DNA of 64,000 nt from Gracilaria gracilis. Taxonomy: Eukaryota > Rhodophyta > Florideophyceae > Gracilariales > Gracilariaceae. Numbering within the stretch: the first letter of the stretch is position 1; each line of letters starts with the position of its first letter. The notes under the pieces are model-generated. The model was not told the origin of the DNA, did no database searches, and saw nothing but the letters and a program-made list of their open reading frames with translations. The stretch spans positions 124,001-188,000 of the forward strand of contig JARGSG010000069.1 of assembly GCA_030374805.1 (NCBI GenBank). The letters run 5' to 3'. The position numbers and the translations under genes are program-made. Positions 1 to 7,826 of this stretch are shown here, one piece after another.

Positions 1-69
1 ATAGCGTCGCACCATTAGGACCGTCCAATTTTCGCGCACCACGATGCTACATTTTGCATCTGGCTCTGA

Positions 70-390
70 TCACTTAAGGGGTACAAAAGAACTGTGCTTG
101 TTCTTTCCAACGAATAAATCAACATAAAAGGAAGCATATTGTGATGCAGACTGGGCTGGATGTCCTGAGACTAAAAAGTCTACAACAGGCTTGTTGATGA
201 AGGTCAATAAAGCACCGGTTATGTAGACGACGAAAAAGCAAACGCTTATTGCTTTGTCATCCGGAGAATCCGAATACATTGCACTGTCGTATTGAGGGAA
301 GGTCTTAACATGGATGAGAAGACTCTCCTGGGGCTTACGCAACGATGACGTTCTTGAAGAACAGTAGCCTAAAATGTACCCAATTTCCAT
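70..390 (-). CDS. hypothetical small membrane protein
   Basis: This is an open frame of 106 codons with an ATG start at 390. I do not recognise the family. The middle of the predicted protein (about residues 48-70) is hydrophobic (ISVCFFVVYITGALLTFI) and could form one membrane helix. The N-terminal half is polar and serine-rich. No upstream exon or partner gene can be seen because the window starts nearby. It could be the last exon of a larger membrane protein or a chance frame. The call rests only on length, ATG start and one hydrophobic segment. Confidence 0.3.
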   Translation of the reverse strand: MEIGYILGYCSSRTSSLRKPQESLLIHVKTFPQYDSAMYSDSPDDKAISVCFFVVYITGALLTFINKPVVDFLVSGHPAQSASQYASFYVDLFVGKNKHSSFVPLK

Positions 391-767
391 ATTTACGGAC
401 AGTTCTACAGCACTGTAAATTTCAGGTTATTCTAAAACTTCCGAAAGGAATAAGCACATTGCTCTGAAATTTCATCATGTGAAAGTGCTGTTGAAGCTAA
501 GGATTATGAATGTTGAATAGATAAGGACTAACGTCCAACCTGCGGATTTTCTCACAATGACCTTGCGCTTTGACTCGGCAGAGAAATCAAGACTTCTTTG
601 TGGTAGTATGGCTTAACAATTTTTCGGTATATGCTGACCTTACTGCACTTTTGTTTCTTGTCTTGTATGTTTTTTTGTTTCTTTTTACTACAGTTAGTAG
701 TCTAGGGGATTTTTGTTGCGATGTTATAGATTTTCGTTAAGAGGTTTTCTATAACAAAAAGAGACAA
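391..767. other. non-coding stretch, nothing recognised
   Basis: No convincing frame, RNA gene or repeat is seen. The last 100 bases are T-rich and lie just upstream of the Harbinger accessory gene. The left end of the outer Harbinger element should lie in or near this stretch, but I could not find its terminal repeat. Confidence 0.4.
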
Positions 768-809
768 TTGAAACGAGGACACGGAGCTTTGTCTGTTGGC
801 CGCATCAAC

Positions 810-1662
810 ATGTCCCAACTGGCATGGACAGTGACGTATCGTAGTGTAGAAGCGATCAGGTTCGCTTTGGACCCAAAGCGATGGTGGCGGGAAATCACTC
901 CATGCCAATCCCCAGAGCCCCAGAATCACGGCTCCAAGTCAACTAGCTCTTCATATCAGTCGTCACATTCTCACCGCAGCGCCGATTCACTCTTGTCGCA
1001 CGGCGTTCAATCATCGACGATGAGTGCTCTCCCCAGTGCGTCCGTGTCCCCAGACAATGAAAATCGGAATGCAGCACCTCCTAGCAGTGTGGCAGCCGGA
1101 GCCAATATATCGTGTGCAGCCCCACCCAAAACTGCGGCCGAAATTGTGGTGTCTGACGAAGTAACACGTACAGAAAAGAGCAGTGTAAATTGCACTCAGC
1201 ACTATAACCACGACATTATTATCATACTGCTTCAAATGATGAAAGCAGCAGGATATGGTGACCGCAATAAACAAAAAAACTTTGAAAGAAGTGTTTGCTC
1301 TTGCGACCAAAATGGCGAAGAAGCAGAACAATGTCACACGTTCAGCAAAGACGTGGCAAAAGAAGCTTACCCGAATCAAGCAGGACTACACCGCATTCAT
1401 ATCCAAGATAATTGAATCTGGAAAAGATGGCGATGACCCAGACCTGTACGACAAGCTGGAGTTCTTTGGGGAGGTGCACGAACTTGAAGATTACAAAACC
1501 CGGCACAATTCACTTGCCGTAATCAACAGCGAATCCAAAACTGCAAGAAGCGACCTTGCACCGGCAAGCTCGAGAAAAAGACAAAACATCTCTCATGCAG
1601 CAGCCACGGAATCGTTCTTCAACGGGACGAAAGAGTGTCATTTAAGACTGCTTGAGAAGTAG
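810..1662 (+). pseudogene. Myb/SANT-like accessory protein of the outer Harbinger, frameshifted
   Basis: The first frame starts at ATG 810 and runs to 1415. A second, +1 frame (1255-1662) carries on the recognisable part. The domain resembles the Myb/SANT-like accessory proteins of Harbinger elements: helix-forming stretches, then a tryptophan-containing helix (TRSAKTWQKKLTRIKQDYTAF), then a GDDPDLYDKLEFFGE segment. The N-terminal half is serine- and proline-rich. The frame change falls near an A-rich run at about 1272-1280, where slippage is likely. In living elements this protein helps bring the transposase to the nucleus and DNA. The gene is convergent with the outer transposase relic. The Myb assignment rests on pattern only. 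Confidence 0.5.
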
Positions 1663-2424
1663 AAGCACGGGAATGATGAAAAAAAGATGCGCTCAATTAC
1701 AGGAAAAAGTTCTATCTAGTTTTGTAGAGCTTCTCTACGACATAGTGAAGTCAAACGTCTCTTTGCTGCTTCCCTTTCCAGGTCTCCGCGGTGATATTTT
1801 CATGCTCTTCCTCCTTCTCGTCTTGCAGAAGATATGAATTGTTATTTTCGTTATTAGCAATGCACATGTTGTGCAGTATTGCGCAAGAGCTGCAGACGAA
1901 TACAATGTCATCCTCGTGTTGCTGTCAAATGCCATTTTTGAGGATCAAGAATCTTCGCTTAAGTGTTCCGAAGGTGCATTCGATGGGTTTTTTTGTTTGC
2001 GACGTGATACTATCCTAAGTTTTCAGTACGGGGTTTGCGGCCATCACCGATTTGCTGCTACTCTTCGTCATGTTTTCATATAATCGGAAGGCGCAATCCT
2101 CCATCTAATACGGCCAAACTCGAATTTTTGAAACCATCAGATCGGGTATAGATGGCCCTAGTCATTGCCTTTTCCTCCATCATTCTCTCCAGCGTGCAAC
2201 TTTTATATATAGTAGAGTCACTGTAAACAAAAAGTTTCCAAACGTCAGTATATAAAAATCTCCTATCTGCAGATGATATCGCAAACCGCACTATGCTTGG
2301 AAGTCCTTAGTAGCAGCAATAATCATAAAATTGCGACTCTGGGGACAATTATCATGGTATGTGCGTTCTATTGATGGCTCTCACGCAGTACCGGAGTCTT
2401 CGAATGCCTGGAAAGCCTTACATT

Positions 2425-2441
2425 AGCCCTTTTTAATTAAG
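2425..2441 (+). repeat. left terminal inverted repeat of inner Harbinger
   Basis: AGCCCTTTTTAATTAAG is preceded by the target duplication ATT at 2422-2424. Its perfect complement lies at 5069-5085. Confidence 0.85.
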
Positions 2442-2568
2442 GATTCCGAGCCTAAGCGCTAAAACCTCGAATCCAAACCGTTTGTAGTTTTCAAAATAAG
2501 AGCGATCTCCTTAGATGAAGTACACGTTGGGCCTGAAGATTCAGGCGGGGTACGAGTGACATCTCAAC

Positions 2569-3786
2569 ATGGAGGGAAACAAACTGCTCCTTCCTCTTCT
2601 GCTTCTCGAGCAGATGTCCCAAACTGCTGCCCACACGCGCACACTAGTGAATCAGGGGGCAGTGCTTGGCGCAGCACGTTGCACAAACCTCGAACCTGAG
2701 CAAAATGAAGAAACTCCAGCAAAACCAGGTAGAGGAAACCCGAGAGACGGAACAAAAGCTCTCTATGCGAAGCGTGTTAATAACCATATCTACCGAGATA
2801 TCTGCGAAAACGATCCAGATATACAGTTGTTCGAGAAAACTGTGCACATGTCGCGGGAAGACTTTGACGCACTTTATGCGTTAGTGCAAGACAAACTGGC
2901 GCAGCCTTTGGATGTTCGAAATGAATATCAGGAACAGACAAGAGTACCCAGACGTCGTCGGTTGACTACGAAAGAGATGTTGTTTATGTTCTTGGACATC
3001 TTAGGAGGTTCGAACGAAGGAAGCTGTGGTATAGAGAAAGTGGCATACTCTTATAGCGTCTCACCCGGAACTGTGTCCAACTACTTTCGGCATGTGTTGT
3101 ACGCTTTGTTTAAGACCTTAGACGAACAAGAACCGAAGCTTATCCGTTGGCCTGATGACGCCGGCAGGCAGGAAATGGAGAACTTGTTAATTGGTTTTCC
3201 GAAGTGTGTGTTCTTCTTGGATGGTAACAAGAACAAGAGATGGAGACCGAAGGATAATAATGAACAGGAGCGTGCTTACGACGACTACAAGAAAGCACAT
3301 GCGTTCTCTATCCTCTTGTTTTGCGATTTGTTCGGTCGCTTTATACGCGTAGAGATATCGGACAAAGGAGCCGAAAGTGATCGAAACATGTACACGACCT
3401 CAAAAGTTTTTCGTGAACCAAGTCTATATCTTTCACCTGGGCAGCATGGAATGGCTGACATGGGATTTTCTGGTAGTGGTGACCTCGTCGTTCCGTACAA
3501 AAAGAACGAAAGTACCCTCTGGATGTACAGAACGGAGTACAACAGTTTGATTCGAAAGCAACGAATGGTCAATGAATGGGGTATAGGGTTTGTGAATAAC
3601 CGGTTTCGTTTATTCTTGGGCCGATGGCCGTTTGAGAGAAACCTCTTTCCTATCGCGTACACTACGGTAGCGATGCTGTGCAACTGGCAGTTCGATAGAA
3701 GAGGGTTTGCGCTGCAGCCCAGAAGCCGCTATGAAGAGAAGATTGCGGCCCAAGAGAGAAGAGAGGACGACGGAGAGGAGATTTGA
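2569..3786 (+). CDS. Harbinger transposase (DDE_Tnp_4 endonuclease), intact frame
   Basis: This 405-residue frame has an ATG start, a typical length for the family. It would cut and rejoin the element's ends in the nucleus. The likely catalytic acidic residues are Asp218 (in FFLDGNKNKRW), Asp297 (in GMADMGFSG) and Glu336 (in RKQRMVNEWGIGFVNNRFRLF). They match the family's D-D-E layout and the conserved fG-vnnRFrlf stretch. Residues about 133-185 (RLTTKEMLFMFLDILGGSNE, then YSYSVSPGTVSNYF) form the helix-turn-helix-like N-terminal region. The frame is uninterrupted, unlike every other transposase in the window. The first metal-binding motif is FLDGN rather than the usual AIDGT, so this is a divergent subfamily. 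The convergent partner gene is broken. Confidence 0.85.
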   Translation: MEGNKLLLPLLLLEQMSQTAAHTRTLVNQGAVLGAARCTNLEPEQNEETPAKPGRGNPRDGTKALYAKRVNNHIYRDICENDPDIQLFEKTVHMSREDFDALYALVQDKLAQPLDVRNEYQEQTRVPRRRRLTTKEMLFMFLDILGGSNEGSCGIEKVAYSYSVSPGTVSNYFRHVLYALFKTLDEQEPKLIRWPDDAGRQEMENLLIGFPKCVFFLDGNKNKRWRPKDNNEQERAYDDYKKAHAFSILLFCDLFGRFIRVEISDKGAESDRNMYTTSKVFREPSLYLSPGQHGMADMGFSGSGDLVVPYKKNESTLWMYRTEYNSLIRKQRMVNEWGIGFVNNRFRLFLGRWPFERNLFPIAYTTVAMLCNWQFDRRGFALQPRSRYEEKIAAQERREDDGEEI

Positions 3787-3845
3787 GTCATATGTTCGCG
3801 CTCGCGCTCCGCGCGGCGCGAACAAAAGGAGGAGGGCAGAGCAGC

Positions 3846-4862
3846 TTAATCCTGTTCCGCTTGGGTGGGTTGCGCAGCGTTGCTTGTTCGAGAAGAAGCT
3901 GTTGCAGCTGTGAAATGTTCCGGACCACTCTCTACCGCACTGGTTCCAGGGTCTGCGTCACAAACCTTCAGCAAATTTGCGTCAATAGTTAACGTTTCGA
4001 ACGGCAACGACGGCGGTAGTGGCGTCACAGGCTCCTGTGCCTGCAAGTTGTTGCTCCGAGCAAAGAGGTCCACCAAAATTCCGAACTATTCACTCTGCCT
4101 CCGCTGCAGAGCCGCGCTAGCAATTGCAGCATTCGCTATGCGGGTTTGAGCACGTAGGTTCTTCAGTTTTGCTGCTGTTCTTCTCTTCTCACGTGCCAAG
4201 CGTGCCTGTTCACGCCTTTTCTTATTCTTCTCAAATGTTTCTCGTCTTTCTCGTTCGCGTTTTGTTTTCTGTGCTCTTGATTCTTGTGCTCGTGACAACA
4301 CACGCTCGGCACCTTCGTCTGTAGTTTGTACTCTTTTCGACATTTCATGCTTATAATCGGCAACTGCCTGATCAAGCATGTGTTGAGCGTCATTTTCGTT
4401 GTGCCGCGCGAGTACAAGGGGGCCCTCACTGTCACCCAAACTGTCTGCAGAGACAATGACCTTCTTAAACAAGTCATTTACAGAATTTACTGTGTTGCGA
4501 ACGTTGTCCGCAGTTATTCACTTCATGTTGCTGCGACGCCAACACATACCATATTTGTCCTGCTCGTGAACAAGAACACTTTCTGGATGGTGTCTACTGC
4601 GCGCACGACTTGCTACGGTTTCACACGTCTTGTCCAGGGTTTTGAGCTTTTGCAAAGGAGTACTGTGAACTATCAAAGTGCGCGGCACCCATTCTTTTTC
4701 GATCTTGTTCATCACAAACCGTTGAGGTGCGCGTTCGTTTGGTTGTGTTTCCGGTCCAGAAGGCGCCGCGTTGGGGTCAGATTGTGGGACGGTTGGGCAT
4801 GCTTGTACTCCAGATGGGTTTGAAATATGATCAAGAGGTGGAACGGGCGTGGAAGACGACAT
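3846..4862 (-). pseudogene. accessory protein of inner Harbinger, one frame with two internal stops
   Basis: A single minus-strand frame runs from ATG 4862 (MSSSTPVPPLDHIS) to 3846, 339 codons in all, with no frame change. It holds an in-frame TGA at codon 115 (4520-4518) and an in-frame TAG at codon 259 (4088-4086). The N-terminus is proline-rich. Codons about 190-255 are strongly basic and helix-forming (TKRERERRETFEKNKKRREQ), consistent with a coiled coil or a DNA/RNA-binding helix. The position inside the terminal repeats, convergent with the transposase, suggests the element's second protein. I cannot see a clear Myb domain. The stops without indels suggest recent decay, or readthrough if they are not assembly errors. 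Confidence 0.55.
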
Positions 4863-5068
4863 GTCACCATGTATGATGAGCTCTGGGTTGGTCAAGGACG
4901 ATGGATGACGAACTCCATCTGATGGAAATAAGCTAAGCTTTTTGGAAGTCGCCCCTGGTTCACTATGTTATTTTGCACGCTGTTTCAAACTAAGCCGTTC
5001 TGTGATGCGCTAATTAAACAGGGTGCGAGCAAATCGCTTATCTTGTTTCAAAAAGAGAGCCGTTTTCT

Positions 5069-5085
5069 CTTAATTAAAAAGGGCT
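5069..5085 (-). repeat. right terminal inverted repeat of inner Harbinger
   Basis: This is the perfect 17-bp complement of 2425-2441, followed by ATT at 5086-5088. Immediately to the right the outer transposase relic resumes. Confidence 0.85.
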
Positions 5086-5810
5086 ATTATGGCAGCGACA
5101 TTCTTTTCGTCGCGTGGTAGTGCCACGTGGTGCCCAAATACGGCGCATATTTCTTCGCTGATGATCTACACGTCGCGATTTACTGAGCTTCTCCCAATGC
5201 CAAGTTGAGCTGCCACTGCGTTACATGACGCTCCGCCACAGTTGATGAGAAAGGAAGCTAAGCGCAATTCGGGTTCTATGGATCTCTGAATTTCGTGGCT
5301 TGCTTTCGTATGTGATCATACAATCCACCCAATAAGTGTTAAAAAACTGTCTGTGAGACGCAAAACAAAGCCCGCCATGAACCACCTGCAACAAAACTGG
5401 GTTGCAACGCATAATGAAAAATCATCGATGGTCGTTTTGAACGTACTTCCAACATCGATTGTAACCACCTGACTCTGGAGGGAGAGGTGGGCACTTGCTC
5501 ATGTGTGGCGCATAGAATGACGTGTGTGTGGCGCTCTCGCCTCGCAAGCGGTCGACGGCTGTCAACACAGTCGCAAGCTTTTGGTCGATCCTTCACGCAC
5601 CGCTTCGCCTTGCTGTTACTGTAAGCTCCATGCTTAGCATCAAAGTGCGCTGCCTTTGATCGCGCATGCATCGTTTAACTCATATATGTTGTATCGCAAT
5701 TGGAGCATGCATTGCCCAATTTCGCTCGCGTTGCTCAATGCGAACCGCCATCACAGCGGGTATAGGCGCCCACGGCGCCCACAGCAAAAACTAACAACAG
5801 CCATTGCTCG

Positions 5811-6293
5811 TTAGCAAGCCAATCCAGTACAAGCGCCGACGCAACCCAAGTTTGTGGCAGCCCAAGCACCAACACAGATAAGCCTATACACGCTGGCAAA
5901 AGCACATCCAGTAGTGCACACAGCAGCTGCACCGGCACAGCTCAGCTTACAAGCCTTGCAATCTGCAGATGCCCTCATAGTACCGACCATATCCTCACCA
6001 TTCCGACCGCCATCAAGTGCGTCCTGCAACGACACATTCACCGCCAGTTTAGCAAACCGCACAATCTCACCCACGTACTTTGGCACAGACACTGCTTCTC
6101 CTCCCATCCACTTATTCATAGAATCCACGTTATATTGAATCACTTCATCTTGCAGACGCTTGGCCCGAGCACCCAATACTATCACAGAATCAGTTTGCCC
6201 ATTACCAACAGAGGTGTCTTGCGACGACGCCTGGGCTTGTCCTCCAAAAGTGACAGCGGTAAGAAAAATAAGCACAACACCGAACGACTTCAT
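5811..6293 (-). CDS. small secreted protein with C-terminal halocin C8-like cysteine domain
   Basis: The frame could start further upstream, but the best start is the ATG at 6293. It gives a classic signal peptide (MKSFGVVLIFLTAVTFGGQA) and a 160-residue precursor. Residues about 25-105 are polar, helix-forming and free of cysteine. The last 50 or so residues hold all nine cysteines, spaced among small hydrophobic residues (CKACKLSC, VCTTGC, LICVGAW, GCVGACTGLAC). This pro-region plus C-terminal cysteine/glycine/alanine-rich domain resembles the precursor of the haloarchaeal bacteriocin halocin C8, whose mature part has CSACK and VCTIGC at matching places. From that I infer an antimicrobial or immunity-type peptide released by cleavage. 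Similarity is by eye only, and halocin C8 has ten cysteines rather than nine. No partner gene lies next to it. Confidence 0.6.
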   Translation of the reverse strand: MKSFGVVLIFLTAVTFGGQAQASSQDTSVGNGQTDSVIVLGARAKRLQDEVIQYNVDSMNKWMGGEAVSVPKYVGEIVRFAKLAVNVSLQDALDGGRNGEDMVGTMRASADCKACKLSCAGAAAVCTTGCAFASVYRLICVGAWAATNLGCVGACTGLAC

Positions 6294-7826
6294 GGCTTTC
6301 ACGCTCACGGCTTTACCCCTGCAGAGAACCTTCGACAGTGCTGCCGCACCACAACGAAGCTGTTCACAACCAAAAAGCATCCATCTTTTATACTGTTCTA
6401 CAAACCAAACAAAGCTCAACAACTCCTCACCATGCCATTCTGCTTTCGTTGCCGTTCGCAGCCTTCCTTACCACCAAGGTGCCAACATCAGAATAACAAA
6501 GTGCTTGTGCACTCCTGCGCCCGTTGGAACGCCAATTTCCAGTAATCACAAACTACAACAATTTCTTGCTCCAACGCTGCTCGTTTCGAATCTCGTTCCA
6601 ACTACTTCAACCGCCCTATTTCCGTGCCTGACAGCTCCCCGAACAACATTTCAGCCGCCGTGCATAGAAACAGAGTAAACGCAAGCCTGTAGGCTCCCCT
6701 TCGCACTTTTCTTGTGCCCTGGAACCGATCACGGTATGCACTATTGCTCTGCAGCCGTTTTACAAGAACAAGTTGGCGAGCCGGCAAGCAACACTTATCA
6801 GTACACGAAAGTTCGTATGATAAGGAATACATTTTCGCGCTTGAGGTTGACAATCTCAACAGTCACGAGACATATTAGGCGTCATGCACCATAGTGCTTC
6901 TTCTTATTGGCACCAATGAAGACGTTTTGGAATGGTGCCCGTGTTCGGTACAGGTGGCACTAGCCAACAGTCGCAGCAACTGCTCAACACATTGATAAGG
7001 CGCTCCATAACAAATCTAGACACTTTGGAAACCGTTCCACTCGCCTTTGTCCTCAAATAATCAGTGATCCTCCTCACTTCGGGTAACAGCGTGAAAGAGG
7101 TTGAACTCACCGTTTCTTTGGCAGTGGCAATCACAACATGACATGGACCAGGATATCCGTGTACCGGTTACGCTTTGTTGGAATTTGATATGGCTTAGCA
7201 CGGTACATGGAAAATGGTTGAGAAGTAGGTTTTAATAAACAAATAATGTCCACAGAAGCCTCACAAAGCTTCGTAACTTAAACTGCCTTAGATCAGTAGC
7301 ACATCAGTTTAGCTACAAAAAGAAGTCGATTAGAGACCCGAAGCCATTCTCTTGAGGCGAATAATGGCGTCAAACCGAGATTTACGCCGTCGTCTTCGAA
7401 CCAATACGTCGCAAGCCGCCTTCAGTGTAACATCTGAGTGGTCTTGTTCCGGCGGCGGGGGCAGGTGTCACTGCTGCACCTCCAAACAAAGAACGATGAA
7501 GACCGGACTTCATAAATGTAGCAACCCTATTGACATCTGGGATAGAGCCATTGGGTTCCGTTGCACGGATCTGGGCCGAGAGAGCGACGGTGCAAATACC
7601 AGAGAGATAGAAGTGCAGGGAAGGATGAGTAAGAACCGAGTCATTTGTTAATGAGAAAATGGTTAGTGCTATTTCGATTAGTGAGAGATGTTATTAGTGA
7701 TTAGTGTGCAGTTAATTGATGGAGGTGGCGCTCTCGCCTTCAGGGACAAGCACGCAAAGCTGCAAGCTGTCACACAGTATATGTGTGTTCCCATCGAAAT
7801 TCTTTCTTTTACAACGAACTTCCTTT
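6294..7826. other. intergenic stretch with only weak frames
   Basis: No recognised gene is seen. On the minus strand a short ATG frame at 7644-7513 begins with a signal-peptide-like stretch (MTRFLLILPCTSISLVFA). An overlapping minus frame reads IRATEPNGSIPDVNRVATF. They could be one small secreted protein with a frame change, but support is thin. The 3' end of the GCC2/GCC3 gene lies just to the right. Confidence 0.3.

Larger units (their letters stand above)
2425..5085 (+). mobile_element. inner (younger) PIF/Harbinger DNA transposon with perfect 17-bp TIRs
   Basis: The element is 2,661 bp long. It begins with AGCCCTTTTTAATTAAG (2425-2441) and ends with the exact complement (5069-5085). It is flanked on both sides by ATT (2422-2424 and 5086-5088), a 3-bp target duplication as expected for Harbinger. 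It carries an open transposase on + (2569-3786) and a convergent accessory gene on - (4862-3846). It lies inside the transposase of an older Harbinger element. The perfect terminal repeats and open transposase say it is the younger of the two. The accessory gene is broken, so it is probably not autonomous now. Confidence 0.85.
768..5390. mobile_element. outer (older) PIF/Harbinger DNA transposon relic
   Basis: Two convergent genes define this element. A Myb/SANT-like accessory gene runs on + (about 810-1662) and a HARBI1-type transposase relic runs on - (about 5390 to 1790). The transposase is split by a second, younger Harbinger element at 2425-5085. Pieces on both sides of the insert belong to one protein: an N-terminal helical region to the right, and the catalytic-domain pieces and C-terminal LHN motif to the left. 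Two-gene layouts of transposase plus Myb-like protein are characteristic of PIF/Harbinger. The outer terminal repeats were not found, so the ends given are those of the coding parts. The element is clearly dead. Confidence 0.72.
1790..5390 (-). pseudogene. outer Harbinger (HARBI1-like, DDE_Tnp_4) transposase, split by an insertion
   Basis: On the minus strand, about 5386-5086 reads LRLTDSFLTLIG, then RLASFLINCGGASCNAVAAQ and LGIGRSSVNRDV, then ALPRDEKNVAA. This is the N-terminal helical region of Harbinger transposases. The inner element follows. At 2424-2076 the frame resumes with FPGIRRLRYCVRAINRTHIP, the region of the family's GAIDGTHIPI catalytic motif, and YSDSTIYKSCTLERMMEE. At about 2010-1795 it reads CTFGTLKRRFLILKN and AILHNMC, matching the family's C-terminal fG-lK-rf and LHN motifs. 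Several stops and at least one frame change break it beyond the insertion. The DNA-binding and catalytic parts are recognisable, but the protein cannot be made. Confidence 0.75.

Noticed and set aside
713-728. possible terminal repeat of the outer Harbinger (TTGCGATGTTATAG against a weak match near 5.69 kb)
   Set aside because: The match is short and imperfect, and no target duplication flanks it.
7513-7644. short minus-strand frame with a signal-peptide-like start
   Set aside because: Only 43 codons; the adjoining frame is different and no homology can be named.
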